64,000 bases of DNA from Alishewanella aestuarii B11 (GTDB taxonomy: Bacteria > Pseudomonadota > Gammaproteobacteria > Enterobacterales > Alteromonadaceae). A program made the position numbers and the translations under genes. Every line of letters starts with the position of its first letter. The first letter of the stretch is position 1. The notes under the pieces are model-generated. The model was given only the letters and a program-made list of their open reading frames with translations, searched no databases and was not told where the DNA came from. The DNA lies in the NCBI RefSeq assembly GCF_000280055.1, contig NZ_ALAB01000042.1:1-64000 (forward strand). The letters run 5' to 3'. Shown one piece after another: positions 38,796 to 48,060 of this stretch.

Positions 38796-39326
38796 TTACA
38801 GCTTGGCAAATTCCGCCAGGCTCATTTCATCATAAATTTGTTTGCACCATTGCTTAACCCGTTGCTCGGTTAGTTCCGGCTGACGATCTTCATCAATACC
38901 CAGGCCAACAAAGTGGTTGTCATCGACCAGCGCTTTGGAAGCGACAAAGTTATAACCGGCAGTTGGCCAATGGCCGACAATAATGGCGCCTTTCGGCTCG
39001 ATAATATCGCGCAGGGTGCCCATCGCATCCAGGAAGTACTCAGCGTAATCTTCCTGATCGCCACAGCCGAAAATCGCGACCAGCTTGTTATTAAAGTCGA
39101 TATTTTCTAATTCCGGGAAGAAATCATCCCAGTCGCATTGGGCTTCGCCGTAGTACCAGGTTGGGATCCCGAGCAGCAGCAGATCGAAGCTTGCAATATC
39201 TTCTTTGCTGCTTTTCGCGATATCACGAATATCGATTAAGTTTTTACCCAGCTCTTTCTGGATCATTTTGGCGATATGTTCGGTGTTACCGGTATCGCTA
39301 CCAAAAAAAATACCCACTGTTGCCAT
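38796..39326 (-). CDS. fldA: Flavodoxin I
   Basis: This 176-residue long-chain flavodoxin is an FMN electron carrier for reductive biosynthesis and Fe-S-independent electron transfer. The FMN phosphate loop is IFFGSDTGNTEHIAKMI, and the isoalloxazine loops are LGIPTWYYGEAQCDWDDFF and FGCGDQEDYAEYFLDAMG. It is last in the ybfF, DUF2788, ybfE, fldA cluster, close to fur, as in related genera. Confidence 0.96.
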   Translation of the reverse strand: MATVGIFFGSDTGNTEHIAKMIQKELGKNLIDIRDIAKSSKEDIASFDLLLLGIPTWYYGEAQCDWDDFFPELENIDFNNKLVAIFGCGDQEDYAEYFLDAMGTLRDIIEPKGAIIVGHWPTAGYNFVASKALVDDNHFVGLGIDEDRQPELTEQRVKQWCKQIYDEMSLAEFAKL

Positions 39327-39339
39327 AGTTAACGCCTTC

Positions 39340-39612
39340 TTACCTGGCCAAAGCCTGTTCTAACAGATGTTCAATAAAATTACTGCGTGTCATCTTGGCC
39401 AAAGCCGCTGCCTGATCGAGTTTGTCACACAGCTGCTCTGACACCTTACATTCGATACGCTTTAACCCTTTTACGCGATCGCGCTTGATTTGGTTGCGCT
39501 TGTTCAGTTTTAACTGTTCTTCCCGCGGCAGGGGGTTGGTTTTTGGTCTGCCGGGGCGCTTGTCCAGCGCAAATAAATCAATGGTGGTGCGATCGGTGGC
39601 TATTTTCGCCAT
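39340..39612 (-). CDS. ybfE: LexA-regulated protein YbfE
   Basis: From the ATG at 39612 the protein has 90 residues: MAKIATDRTTIDLFALDKRP, GRPKTNPLPREEQL, a basic middle, then CDKLDQAAALAKMTRSNFIEH. This is the YbfE family, a small basic protein with a ribbon-helix-helix-like C-terminus; in E. coli it is LexA-regulated. The longer frame to 39789 only overlaps the upstream DUF2788 gene. I saw no clear LexA box here, so SOS control is inherited from the family name only. Confidence 0.88.
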   Translation of the reverse strand: MAKIATDRTTIDLFALDKRPGRPKTNPLPREEQLKLNKRNQIKRDRVKGLKRIECKVSEQLCDKLDQAAALAKMTRSNFIEHLLEQALAR

Positions 39613-39623
39613 GACGTCGCCTC

Positions 39624-39821
39624 TTATTCGAAAAAATACTGCATTACACTTTTCACGATAAAGACCAGCGGTGATAAAAATAGCACCAGCCAGACAAAAA
39701 ATTGCCCGATTTTCGGAGCCTGACTTTTCTTCAGTACATCCCGGATCGCCAGTACGATAAAGATGTACAGGGCACCTAAACCCAGCCATAAGCCAATGCT
39801 TTCAAACTGCTCTACATTCAT
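39624..39821 (-). CDS. DUF2788 small membrane protein
   Basis: From the ATG at 39821 the protein has 65 residues with two helices (LWLGLGALYIFIVLAI and IGQFFVWLVLFLSPLVFIV) joined by a basic loop RDVLKKSQAPK. This small family is nearly always found between ybfF and ybfE/fldA in gammaproteobacteria. Function unknown. It ends 11 bp before the ybfE ATG. Confidence 0.85.
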   Translation of the reverse strand: MNVEQFESIGLWLGLGALYIFIVLAIRDVLKKSQAPKIGQFFVWLVLFLSPLVFIVKSVMQYFFE

Positions 39822-39884
39822 GCGTATTGGTCGTCCCGAAAAAAGTGCGCGCACTATAGCACAATTGGCCCGCCTTTTTCTGCG

Positions 39885-40646
39885 CTAGCTCAATAAAAAA
39901 TCGCGGACAATTTTATTAAAAGCAGCAGGTTTCTCAGCATGTAACCAGTGGCCGGTGCCTTCGATCACCTTGGCCTGTGCCGCCGGAAAATGGGCCAGAA
40001 TAGTGGGTCTGTGCTCCGCTAAGATGTAATCTGAGTTGCCGCCTTTGATAAAGAGTGTCGGGCCGTCAAACACGCCCTCCGCCACTGGTGCACCAATTAA
40101 CGCCTGATAATGCGTACTTAAGGCAGCAAGATTAAAACGCCAGCGAAAGCCGGTCTCGGTTTTATCCAGACTTTTTAATAAAAACTGCCGCACGCCGGCT
40201 TCCTTTATATAGGCCGCCAGCAGCTGATCGGCTTCGGCCCGGCTGCTTAGCGTACTTAAATCAAGGCTTTTCAGCCCGGCGAAGATACTGTTATGCCGCG
40301 GCGGATAACCGACCGGGGCGATATCGGCCAGAATTAGGCGCTGTGGTTTCGTCGTGTTTTGCAGCGCAAATTGCATGGCAATTTTGCCACCCATTGAATG
40401 GCCAAGCAGTGCAAAGGGCGTTAGTGCCAGACTGTCCAGCGTTTCTGCCAGATCAGCGGCCAGTAACGGATAACTCATGTCGCTACTCTGTGGCGAACGG
40501 CCATGGTTACGCACATCGATATTCAGTACCTGAAATTCATCCTGTAAGGCGCGGGCAATGACACCCAGATTTTCAAAGCTGCCGAACAGGCCGTGGATCA
40601 GCACCACCAGCGGCCCCTGACCGCTGAGTTGATAATTTAGCATCAT
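39885..40646 (-). CDS. ybfF: Esterase YbfF, alpha/beta hydrolase
   Basis: This 253-residue alpha/beta hydrolase has LVVLIHGLFGSFENLGVIAR (HG oxyanion motif), the VRNHGRSP strand, the Ser elbow LLGHSMGGKIAM near residue 88-99, Asp in LFIKGGNSDYI, and His in VIEGTGHWLHAEKP. E. coli YbfF hydrolyses short-chain esters and acyl-CoA in vitro. It is first in the leftward cluster and divergent from seqA. Confidence 0.93.
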   Translation of the reverse strand: MMLNYQLSGQGPLVVLIHGLFGSFENLGVIARALQDEFQVLNIDVRNHGRSPQSSDMSYPLLAADLAETLDSLALTPFALLGHSMGGKIAMQFALQNTTKPQRLILADIAPVGYPPRHNSIFAGLKSLDLSTLSSRAEADQLLAAYIKEAGVRQFLLKSLDKTETGFRWRFNLAALSTHYQALIGAPVAEGVFDGPTLFIKGGNSDYILAEHRPTILAHFPAAQAKVIEGTGHWLHAEKPAAFNKIVRDFLLS

Positions 40647-40793
40647 AACCGCTACTCTTTTGGCTGATAGACTGATTGCATTAGCGGGCTATTCTAGCAA
40701 AACATCGGCCCTGCGTCAGGCGCCGGCGGAAACTCGCATCTTTTGCTGCTTTGGGTATATAATCAGGCCAATTTGAGGTAACGGATTAACACT

Positions 40794-41330
40794 ATGAAAA
40801 CCATTGAAATTGACGACGATCTTTATCAGTTTATCGCGGGGCAGACCCAGCGTATCGGCGAAAGTGCCTCAGATATCCTGCGTCGTTTATTACCTGGCGC
40901 GCCGTTGAAAGCCGGTGTGACAGCGTCAGCCGCCGCCGTCAGCGCTGAGCCGGCAGCGGCAGCCCAGACCGAGCCAGTGACCAGCGCCAAAGCCGGCAAT
41001 ATTTTTGATCTGGTGACACCACAGGATTTACAAACCGAGCAGAATATCGTTGGCCGCTTTTTATACCTGTTATCGGTTTTGGCGCGGGTGCACAAAAAAG
41101 ATTTTGCCAAGGTGCTGGAGATTAAAGGTCGTAACCGGCTGTATTTTGGTACCTCGGCCGAGGCGTTAAACGAAGCGGGGAGCAGCACTAACCCGAAGCA
41201 AATTCCTAATACTAACTTCTGGGTGATCACCAATTCTAATACCACCCGGAAAAAAATGATGCTAACTGAAACTGCCATCAAACTTGGCTATAGTGCTGAA
41301 GATGCTGAGCGTATCCGCGACTTACTCTGA
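40794..41330 (+). CDS. seqA: Negative modulator of replication initiation SeqA
   Basis: This 178-residue protein has the N-terminal oligomerisation helix (MKTIEIDDDLYQFIAGQTQ...ASDILRRLL, about 1-38), an Ala-rich linker (about 40-65), and the C-terminal domain that binds hemimethylated GATC (FLYLLSVLARVHKKDFAKVL and YFGTSAEALNEAGSS...TNFWVITNSNTTRKK). It sequesters new origins and delays reinitiation. A TATAAT at 40758-40763 is a plausible -10. Pgm follows 31 bp later, the usual seqA-pgm pair. Confidence 0.95.
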   Translation: MKTIEIDDDLYQFIAGQTQRIGESASDILRRLLPGAPLKAGVTASAAAVSAEPAAAAQTEPVTSAKAGNIFDLVTPQDLQTEQNIVGRFLYLLSVLARVHKKDFAKVLEIKGRNRLYFGTSAEALNEAGSSTNPKQIPNTNFWVITNSNTTRKKMMLTETAIKLGYSAEDAERIRDLL

Positions 41331-41361
41331 TTAACTGAATTACGCAAAAAAGGAAGTGCCC

Positions 41362-43011
41362 ATGTCATTACATCCGCTGGCAGGTCAGCCGGTTCCAAAC
41401 GAACTTATTCCGAATATCTGCCGGTTGATGACGGCTTACTATGTACTGGAGCCCGATGTGCATCAACATCCGGAGCATAAAGTCAGTTTTGGTACTTCCG
41501 GCCATCGCGGTAGCGCCTTGCAGCACACCTTTAATGAGCCACACGTACTGGCTGTTTGTCAGGCAATTGCCGAGTATCGGAAAAAACAGGGCATTACCGG
41601 GCCATTATTTTTGGGTAAAGATACCCATGCTTTGTCAGAAGCGGCCTTTGCCAGCGCACTGGAAGTGCTGATTGCCAATAAAATTCAGGTCTGCATCCAG
41701 AAAGACTTAGGTTATACCCCGACACCCGTCATTTCCCACGCTATCCTGACCCACAACGACGGTGAAAGCAGCCAACTGGCCGACGGTATCGTGATTACGC
41801 CTTCGCATAATCCACCGGAAGACGGCGGCATTAAATACAACCCGCCGCACGGTGGTCCGGCGGATAACGATGTCACCGATTGGATTGAAAAGCGCGCCAA
41901 CGAGCTGTTAGCTAAAGATCTGGAAGGCGTACGGATGATGCCTTATGCACTGGCGATTCAGTCCGGCTATTGTCAGCACATTGATTATATTCAGCACTAT
42001 GTTGATGACTTAGAAAACGTGATTGATATGGCGGCCATTGCCAAAGCCGGCATTCGTATTGCCGTCGATCCGATGGGCGGTTCGGGCATTGCGTTCTGGC
42101 CCAGAATTGCTGAGCGCTATGGCCTGAATATCACCGTGGTCAATGACAAGATCGATCCGTCTTTTAGTTTTATGTCGCTGGATAAAGACGGCAAAATCCG
42201 CATGGATTGCTCGTCAGCGCATGCGATGGCCGGTTTAATTCAACTGAAAGATCAATTTGATATTGCCATTGGCAATGATCCGGATTTTGACCGCCATGGC
42301 ATAGTGACCCGTAGTGGCGGTCTGATGAACCCGAATCATTATCTGGCCGTTGCCATTAACTATCTGCTGGCCAACCGGCCACAATGGGGCGCTGAGCTGG
42401 CTATTGGTAAAACCCTGGTGTCCAGTGCGCTGATTGACCGTGTGGTTGCGGCGCAGGGCCGGGTGCTAAGCGAAGTGCCGGTCGGCTTTAAATGGTTTGT
42501 CGATGGCTTACATAAAGGCGAGATCGCCTTTGGTGGCGAAGAAAGTGCCGGCGCCAGTTTCCTTCGCCATAATGGCACTGTCTGGTCGACCGATAAAGAT
42601 GGCTTTATTCTGGGCTTACTGGCCGCCGAAATGCTGGCAAAAACCGGGGTTGACCCTTATCTGCAGTATCAGGCGTTAACCCGTAAGCTAGGTTCGCCAC
42701 TATACCGGCGTCTGGATGCACCGGCGTCTGCGGCACAGAAAGCCGCGCTGAAAAATCTGGATGTCAGCAGTGTTAAGGCCACCAGCCTGGCCGGCGATCC
42801 CATCACTGCGGTGCTGACCAAGGCGCCGGGTAATAATGCCGGCATCGGCGGCGTTAAGGTCGTTACCAAAAACGGCTGGTTTGCCGCCCGTCCTTCTGGC
42901 ACCGAAAATGCCTATAAAATCTATCTGGAGAGCTTTGTCGATCAGGCACATCTGGAGCAACTGGAACAGGATGCGAAAGCCTTTGTGGCAGCGGTATTTG
43001 CGAACAGTTGA
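41362..43011 (+). CDS. pgm: Phosphoglucomutase (alpha-D-glucose phosphate-specific)
   Basis: This enzyme interconverts glucose-1-phosphate and glucose-6-phosphate. From the ATG at 41362 (AGGAAG upstream) it has 549 residues. The phosphoserine loop is [15 protein letters not shown], the metal loop is [14 protein letters not shown], the sugar-binding loop is [13 protein letters not shown], and the phosphate loop is [13 protein letters not shown]. Together with the following glycogen phosphorylase it covers glycogen breakdown to glucose-6-phosphate. Confidence 0.96.
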   Translation: MSLHPLAGQPVPNELIPNICRLMTAYYVLEPDVHQHPEHKVSFGTSGHRGSALQHTFNEPHVLAVCQAIAEYRKKQGITGPLFLGKDTHALSEAAFASALEVLIANKIQVCIQKDLGYTPTPVISHAILTHNDGESSQLADGIVITPSHNPPEDGGIKYNPPHGGPADNDVTDWIEKRANELLAKDLEGVRMMPYALAIQSGYCQHIDYIQHYVDDLENVIDMAAIAKAGIRIAVDPMGGSGIAFWPRIAERYGLNITVVNDKIDPSFSFMSLDKDGKIRMDCSSAHAMAGLIQLKDQFDIAIGNDPDFDRHGIVTRSGGLMNPNHYLAVAINYLLANRPQWGAELAIGKTLVSSALIDRVVAAQGRVLSEVPVGFKWFVDGLHKGEIAFGGEESAGASFLRHNGTVWSTDKDGFILGLLAAEMLAKTGVDPYLQYQALTRKLGSPLYRRLDAPASAAQKAALKNLDVSSVKATSLAGDPITAVLTKAPGNNAGIGGVKVVTKNGWFAARPSGTENAYKIYLESFVDQAHLEQLEQDAKAFVAAVFANS

Positions 43012-43032
43012 ATATAAAAAGGACTTAAAAGT

Positions 43033-43062
43033 AAGGGGTTAGATAAGGCTAACCCCTTTTTT
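43033..43062 (+). terminator. Intrinsic terminator after pgm
   Basis: Stem AAGGGGTTAG/CTAACCCCTT (43033-43042 and 43049-43058) is followed by a T run to 43062. Confidence 0.93.
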
Positions 43063-43217
43063 GTTACTTGCGTACTGACAGTTAGTTATGTAATTAACTT
43101 ACGAAATGATGGGTAGCCTTTGCCAAAAGTGCGATTTTGCGGTATTGTTTTTGTAATTTTTCTACAATTATAACTGTGTAACATCGCTGACTGTGGCGAA
43201 TACATTTGGGACTGGCA

Positions 43218-45701
43218 ATGAAAAAGACCTCTACAGCTTCGGCAGCAAAGGCTGCCAACACTGCCACTGAGCAGCTTAAAGAAAGTATTATCAAACACTT
43301 ACACTCCACGCTTGGCACCGACGTTAATAAAGCCAGCCATCAGGCCTGGTGGCGCGCGACCTGTGCTGCGGTAAACGAGCAGGTTTTCGATGGCCTGCGC
43401 AATACCCAACGCACCCATTATGAGCAAGATACCCGGGCGCTGCACTATTTTAGCCTCGAGTATCTGATGGGGCGGATGTTCAGCAATAACCTGCATAACC
43501 TTGGGATTTATCAGGACGCCAAACAGGCACTGGCTGAGCTGGGGCTGGATATTGCCGATCTGGAGCAGCAGGAAGAGGATATGGCGCTGGGTAACGGCGG
43601 CCTGGGTCGTCTGGCAGCCTGCTTTATCGAATCACTGGCGACGTTAAATTACCCGGCCGTGGGTTACGGCATTCACTATGAGAACGGCCTGTTCCAGCAG
43701 AGCTTCCAGGATGGCCGGCAAATTGAGCGGCCGGATAGCTGGCGTGAGTACGGTAACCCGTGGGAAATTTGCCGCCCGGAATCGGTGCAGGAAATTGCCG
43801 TGTATGGCTATGTCGAAACCGTATTTGACTTACAAGGCCAGATGAAAAAAGTCTGGCACCCGGGCCGGATCATCAAGGGGGTGCCGTGGGATATTCCTAT
43901 CGTCGGCTATGATGGCGGTGCGGTAAACGTATTGCGCTTGTGGGAAAGCCGCGCCTCTGACTTCTTTAACTGGGACGTGTTTAACTCCGGCGGTTATATT
44001 GATGCCGCGCGGGAAAACGTGGAAGCGGAAAACATCTCTAAGGTCCTGTACCCGAACGATGAAACTGATGCCGGTAAAGAGCTGCGTCTGATTCAGCAGT
44101 ATTTCTTCTGCTCCTGCTCGTTAAAAGACATTATCCGCCGCTATAAGCGTCGCCATGGCGATGACTGGAGCCACTTTGGCAAGCAGGTTGTCATTCAATT
44201 AAACGATACCCACCCGGCGGTGGCGATCCCGGAACTGATGCGGATTCTGGTTGACCGTGCTGAAATGGCATGGGATGACGCCTGGGCGATTTGTCAGCAG
44301 GTATTTGCCTACACTAACCATACCTTATTGCCAGAAGCCCTGGAAAAATGGCCACTGCGCTTATTTGAAAAAGTGCTGCCGCGGCATATCGAAATTATTT
44401 ATGAAATTAACCGCCGCTTCCTGCTTGAGCAGGTAGAAATGCGCTGGCCGGGTGACGATGCGAAGAAGCGCAAGCTGTCGATTATCGAAGAAGGCCATGA
44501 GCAGATGGTGCGGATGGGGCATTTGTCGGTGGTGGGCTCCTTTAAGGTGAACGGGGTGGCAGAAATTCACTCCAAGCTGGTGAAATCTGATCTGTTCCCG
44601 GAAATGGTGGCGCTGTGGCCGGATAAATTTACTAACGTTACTAACGGTGTAACACCGCGGCGCTGGTTAAAAGCCTGTAACCCAAGGCTGGCTACCTTGC
44701 TGGATGCCAAGGTCGGTGACGATTGGCCAACCGATCTGAAAAAGCTGCATAAGCTGGCTGACTTTGCTAAAGATCCTGCATTGCAGGATAACTTTATGGC
44801 GATTAAGCAGCAGAACAAAGCTGATCTGGCGAAGGAAATTAAAAAGCTGACCCGGATTGAAGTGGACCCGGCGGCGCTGTTTGATGTGCAGATCAAACGC
44901 CTGCATGAATACAAACGGCAGCACCTGAACCTGCTGCATATCTTGGCGTTGTACCGGCGTATTCTGCAAAACCCCGATTACGATATGGTGCCTCGGGTGT
45001 TCCTGTTTGGTGCTAAGGCGGCACCGGGCTATAAGCTGGCAAAAGAGATTATCTATGCGATTAACAAGGTCGCCGATAAGATCAACCACGATAAGCGGGT
45101 GAAAAACCGTATTAAAGTGGTGTTTATGCCAAACTACCGGGTGAGCTTAGCTGAGAAGATGATCCCGGCCGCGGATGTCTCGGAGCAGATCTCCACCGCC
45201 GGTAAAGAGGCCTCAGGTACCGGTAATATGAAGCTGGCGTTAAACGGTGCTATTACGGTCGGTACCCTGGATGGCGCCAATATTGAAATCGCTGAGGAAG
45301 TTGGTGACGATAATATCGCGATCTTCGGTTTAACCGTTGATGAAGTGAAAGCCTTATATGAGAGCGGCTATAACAGTTACGATTATTACCATAATAATCC
45401 GGAGCTGAAAGCTATTCTGGACTGGCTGGAAACCGATTACTTTACGCCAGGTAAACCGGGTGAGTTAGCAGCGATTAAACACAGCTTACTGCAAGGCGGT
45501 GACCCTTATCTGGTGCTGGCTGACTTTGAATCCTACCTGGCGGCACAGCAAAAAGTGGATACCTGGTATCGTGATAAAGCGCTGTGGGCAGAAAAAGCCA
45601 TTCTGAATACCGCTTCGGTTGGTAAATTTACCTCAGATCGCTCGATTGAAGATTATGTAGAGCGGGTGTGGCAATTAAAGCCGTGCCGGATTAAAAACTA
45701 G
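43218..45701 (+). CDS. glgP: Glycogen/maltodextrin phosphorylase
   Basis: This GT35 enzyme releases glucose-1-phosphate from alpha-1,4-glucans. I use the ATG at 43218 (a TTG at 43206 is upstream), giving 827 residues. Sequence marks are [55 protein letters not shown], and the pyridoxal-phosphate lysine segment [20 protein letters not shown] near the C-terminus. The N-terminus has an extra Ala/Lys/Thr-rich tail of about 18 residues. It is preceded by its own promoter region after the pgm terminator. Confidence 0.94.
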   Translation: MKKTSTASAAKAANTATEQLKESIIKHLHSTLGTDVNKASHQAWWRATCAAVNEQVFDGLRNTQRTHYEQDTRALHYFSLEYLMGRMFSNNLHNLGIYQDAKQALAELGLDIADLEQQEEDMALGNGGLGRLAACFIESLATLNYPAVGYGIHYENGLFQQSFQDGRQIERPDSWREYGNPWEICRPESVQEIAVYGYVETVFDLQGQMKKVWHPGRIIKGVPWDIPIVGYDGGAVNVLRLWESRASDFFNWDVFNSGGYIDAARENVEAENISKVLYPNDETDAGKELRLIQQYFFCSCSLKDIIRRYKRRHGDDWSHFGKQVVIQLNDTHPAVAIPELMRILVDRAEMAWDDAWAICQQVFAYTNHTLLPEALEKWPLRLFEKVLPRHIEIIYEINRRFLLEQVEMRWPGDDAKKRKLSIIEEGHEQMVRMGHLSVVGSFKVNGVAEIHSKLVKSDLFPEMVALWPDKFTNVTNGVTPRRWLKACNPRLATLLDAKVGDDWPTDLKKLHKLADFAKDPALQDNFMAIKQQNKADLAKEIKKLTRIEVDPAALFDVQIKRLHEYKRQHLNLLHILALYRRILQNPDYDMVPRVFLFGAKAAPGYKLAKEIIYAINKVADKINHDKRVKNRIKVVFMPNYRVSLAEKMIPAADVSEQISTAGKEASGTGNMKLALNGAITVGTLDGANIEIAEEVGDDNIAIFGLTVDEVKALYESGYNSYDYYHNNPELKAILDWLETDYFTPGKPGELAAIKHSLLQGGDPYLVLADFESYLAAQQKVDTWYRDKALWAEKAILNTASVGKFTSDRSIEDYVERVWQLKPCRIKN

Positions 45702-45764
45702 TTCCTACAAAGGTTTAAGCCAGTGGCGTGACCATCTGACCACCGGCTACAAATCAGACTTTGT

Positions 45765-45795
45765 AAAAAGGCAGCGCTTTTGGCTGCCTTTTTTT
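45765..45795 (+). terminator. Intrinsic terminator after glgP
   Basis: Stem AAAAAGGCAGC/GCTGCCTTTTT (45765-45775 and 45783-45793) has a 7-nt loop and a T run. Confidence 0.92.
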
Positions 45796-45846
45796 ATTGC
45801 CGCAGATGTTATATGCTGATTTTCAACCTTTTTCCCAGGCTGCAAT

Positions 45847-46710
45847 ATGTTGCATGGTATTGTGATCAGCATGCTGTTGCTGCTGGCGGGCGCGAGCCTG
45901 GCAGTGGCACCCAGCCGCATTCAGTGGGCGATCAATGATGCGCCACCTTTTCATATTGTTAATGGACCTTATCAGAATAAAGGCATTTGCGATGCGTTGA
46001 TTGCGGCGGTGCATCGCGCTTTGCCGGAAGTGGAGGCCTCCGTTTGGCTGATGCCGCAGCCGCGGATCGCGCAGGCTCTCGGCGATCAGATCAATCTGTG
46101 TTTTCCCTGTATGATTTTCCGCGGTGCCCATGATCAACTGGCCAATTTTACGCTACCCACCCATATCTACGAGCCGTATCGCTTACTGAGCAAGCCTGGC
46201 ATGGCACTTGAGCTCAGCAGCCGTTTCGGCAGCCCGGTCGCCTTTGAACGCTTGTTGCAGCAGCGGCAATACCGTTTAGGCTATCCGGCGGGCCGCCGCT
46301 ACGCCGAATTACAACCTTTGCTGGATCAGTATCCGCCTTTTCTGGCCCGGCCCGGCACCGGTGGCGTGATTGCTATTCTGCAGATGATCCAGGCCGACCG
46401 GCTGGACTACACCCTCGACTATCCTATTGTCGCCAACTACTTTAACCGCACTCAGCAAGGGGCCCTGAGCAGTTTGCCAATTCTGGAGCAACAACAAGAC
46501 CATATTCCCGGCGCGATCGGCTGTGCCCGCAGTGACTGGGGGCAGCAGGTGGTGCAGATGATTAACGGTGTGATGCCGCAGGTGCGTCAGGATCCGGAAT
46601 TTATCGAGGTATTAAACTTATGGGCGGGTGAGCAGTCTGAGGCTTATCAGCAGTTTAACCAGCGCCAGTTAGCGCGACCCGAATATCAGGTACCCAGCGC
46701 TCAGCCTTAG
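45847..46710 (+). CDS. Periplasmic solute-binding-like protein (SBP_bac_3, TIGR02285-like)
   Basis: This 287-residue protein has signal peptide MLHGIVISMLLLLAGASLAVA and a bilobal solute-binding fold beginning IQWAINDAPPFHIVNGPYQNKGICDALI. The second-lobe string YRLGYPAGRRYAELQPLLD and IQADRLDYTLDYPIVANYF match a group of lone periplasmic proteins (TIGR02285-like) without transporter genes. No ABC permease is nearby, so it is unlikely to serve classical amino-acid import. Function unknown. Confidence 0.75.
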   Translation: MLHGIVISMLLLLAGASLAVAPSRIQWAINDAPPFHIVNGPYQNKGICDALIAAVHRALPEVEASVWLMPQPRIAQALGDQINLCFPCMIFRGAHDQLANFTLPTHIYEPYRLLSKPGMALELSSRFGSPVAFERLLQQRQYRLGYPAGRRYAELQPLLDQYPPFLARPGTGGVIAILQMIQADRLDYTLDYPIVANYFNRTQQGALSSLPILEQQQDHIPGAIGCARSDWGQQVVQMINGVMPQVRQDPEFIEVLNLWAGEQSEAYQQFNQRQLARPEYQVPSAQP

Positions 46711-46811
46711 CCAACAGCGAATATTCAGCACGATGCGACTTGGCGTGCTGCGGCTTACAGGGTAACATCCGGCTGCGTAGTTTGCCGTACAGCAGTTAAC
46801 AGAGAAGTCAT

Positions 46812-47849
46812 ATGCCAGCACAACAACTTAAACAAGATGGTGATTTTTTAGCACTAACCCTGGCAAACCCCGATGGGTTATCGCCGGCGCACTTTAGCCT
46901 CGACAATGGTACTCAGGTTGAAATCTGGGATACCGGGGTCATTTACTTTGAACCTGCCCAGAGTGGCCAGCAGGATATCGTGCTCAGTTGTGGCGTACAT
47001 GGTAATGAAACGGCACCGATAGAGATCTGCGCCGCACTGGTGCGGGATGTGTTGCTCGGTAAGCTACAGCTGAGCGAGCGGTTACTGGTATTATTTGGTA
47101 ATCCGGCGGCGATCAATAACGGCACGCGGGAGATTGAAGAGAACTTAAACCGCTTGTTCTCCGGCCATCATAGCAAGGGCGCAGGCCTGATTAATGCCGA
47201 GCGGCGCCGGGCGCAGGCATTAGAAAATTATGTCAGCCGCTTTTATCAGCACGGCGGTGAGGGCCGCGAGCGCGCGCTCTATGATCTGCATACCGCTATT
47301 CGCGGCTCGCGCTTTGAAAAATTTGCTGTTTGTCCATTCCTGCACGGTAAACCCTGGAAAAAAGCTCAATTTCAGTTACTGGCAGCCTGTGAAGTCAGCA
47401 CGGTATTGCTGATGCAAACCCCGGCCAGTACCTTTAGTTATTATGCCTCTAATAGCCATGGTGCCGATGCCTTTACCGTTGAGTTGGGTAAGGTGCGTCC
47501 CTTTGGTGAAAATGATATGCGGCGCTTTGCCAAAGCCGAGCAGACGTTACGGGCGCTGGTTAGCGGGGCCTTGCCGCCGTTTAGCGAGTTCAGGCAAGCC
47601 GATTTTCAGCTGTACGAGGTGTATCGCAGTATTAATAAGCAAACCCAGGATTTTAAACTGCATTTTGCCGATGATGTGGAAAACTTTACCAGTTATCCGC
47701 TGGGATCCTTGCTGGCAACGGATGGCGATTTGGAATACCGGGTCGAACGTGAAGGTGAGGCCATAATCTTCCCCAATGCCAAGGTGGCGATCGGGCAACG
47801 GGCGATGCTGATGGTGGTACCCAAAGATGTCAGCGGCCAGTTGATTTAG
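46812..47849 (+). CDS. astE: Succinylglutamate desuccinylase AstE
   Basis: AstE catalyses the last step of the arginine succinyltransferase pathway, N-succinylglutamate to glutamate plus succinate. The 345-residue zinc hydrolase has the metal motif LSCGVHGNETAPIEIC (His and Glu near 63-66), FGNPAAINNGTREIEENLNRLF, and the third ligand in ALYDLHTAIRGSRFE. The end is ...GQRAMLMVVPKD. The other ast genes are not in the window, so this copy stands apart from any astCADB cluster. Confidence 0.92.
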   Translation: MPAQQLKQDGDFLALTLANPDGLSPAHFSLDNGTQVEIWDTGVIYFEPAQSGQQDIVLSCGVHGNETAPIEICAALVRDVLLGKLQLSERLLVLFGNPAAINNGTREIEENLNRLFSGHHSKGAGLINAERRRAQALENYVSRFYQHGGEGRERALYDLHTAIRGSRFEKFAVCPFLHGKPWKKAQFQLLAACEVSTVLLMQTPASTFSYYASNSHGADAFTVELGKVRPFGENDMRRFAKAEQTLRALVSGALPPFSEFRQADFQLYEVYRSINKQTQDFKLHFADDVENFTSYPLGSLLATDGDLEYRVEREGEAIIFPNAKVAIGQRAMLMVVPKDVSGQLI

Positions 47850-47877
47850 TGGCGAAAAGCAGACACTGAGTAAATAT

Positions 47878-47911
47878 AACCTGACAGCTTGGTTGCTGAT
47901 CAGGTTTTTTT
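47878..47911 (+). terminator. Intrinsic terminator after astE
   Basis: AACCTGA (47878-47884) pairs with TCAGGTT (47900-47906), with an inner CAGC/GCTG extension, followed by a T run. Confidence 0.88.
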
Positions 47912-47935
47912 ATGCCCGCCGGCGGTTGCAATGCA

Positions 47936-47953
47936 GTTTACGTAAAGGTAAAG
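47936..47953. promoter_or_regulatory. Candidate LiuR-type operator upstream of the bkd operon
   Basis: GTTTACGTAAAGGTAAAG has the same TTTAC-N6-GTAAA architecture as the sites in the etf control region. It lies 108 bp before the E1-alpha start. The shared site links two gene sets that work in the same pathway. Confidence 0.55.
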
Positions 47954-48060
47954 TTCGGCGCAAAAATTTAAGTTAAAACCGGAATGTCTGCGGTGTGATA
48001 CCTGCGCCACGACGTGTCGGACGCGACTATAATCTATAAAAAACAACCAAGAGACTCCTT

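Noticed and set aside
39612-39789. Longer N-terminus for YbfE
   Set aside because: It would overlap the DUF2788 gene. The YbfE family begins at MAKIATDRT, and an ATG at 39612 fits exactly.
45847-46710. Solute-binding protein as part of an ABC importer
   Set aside because: No permease or ATPase gene is adjacent, and the sequence resembles lone periplasmic members of the fold.
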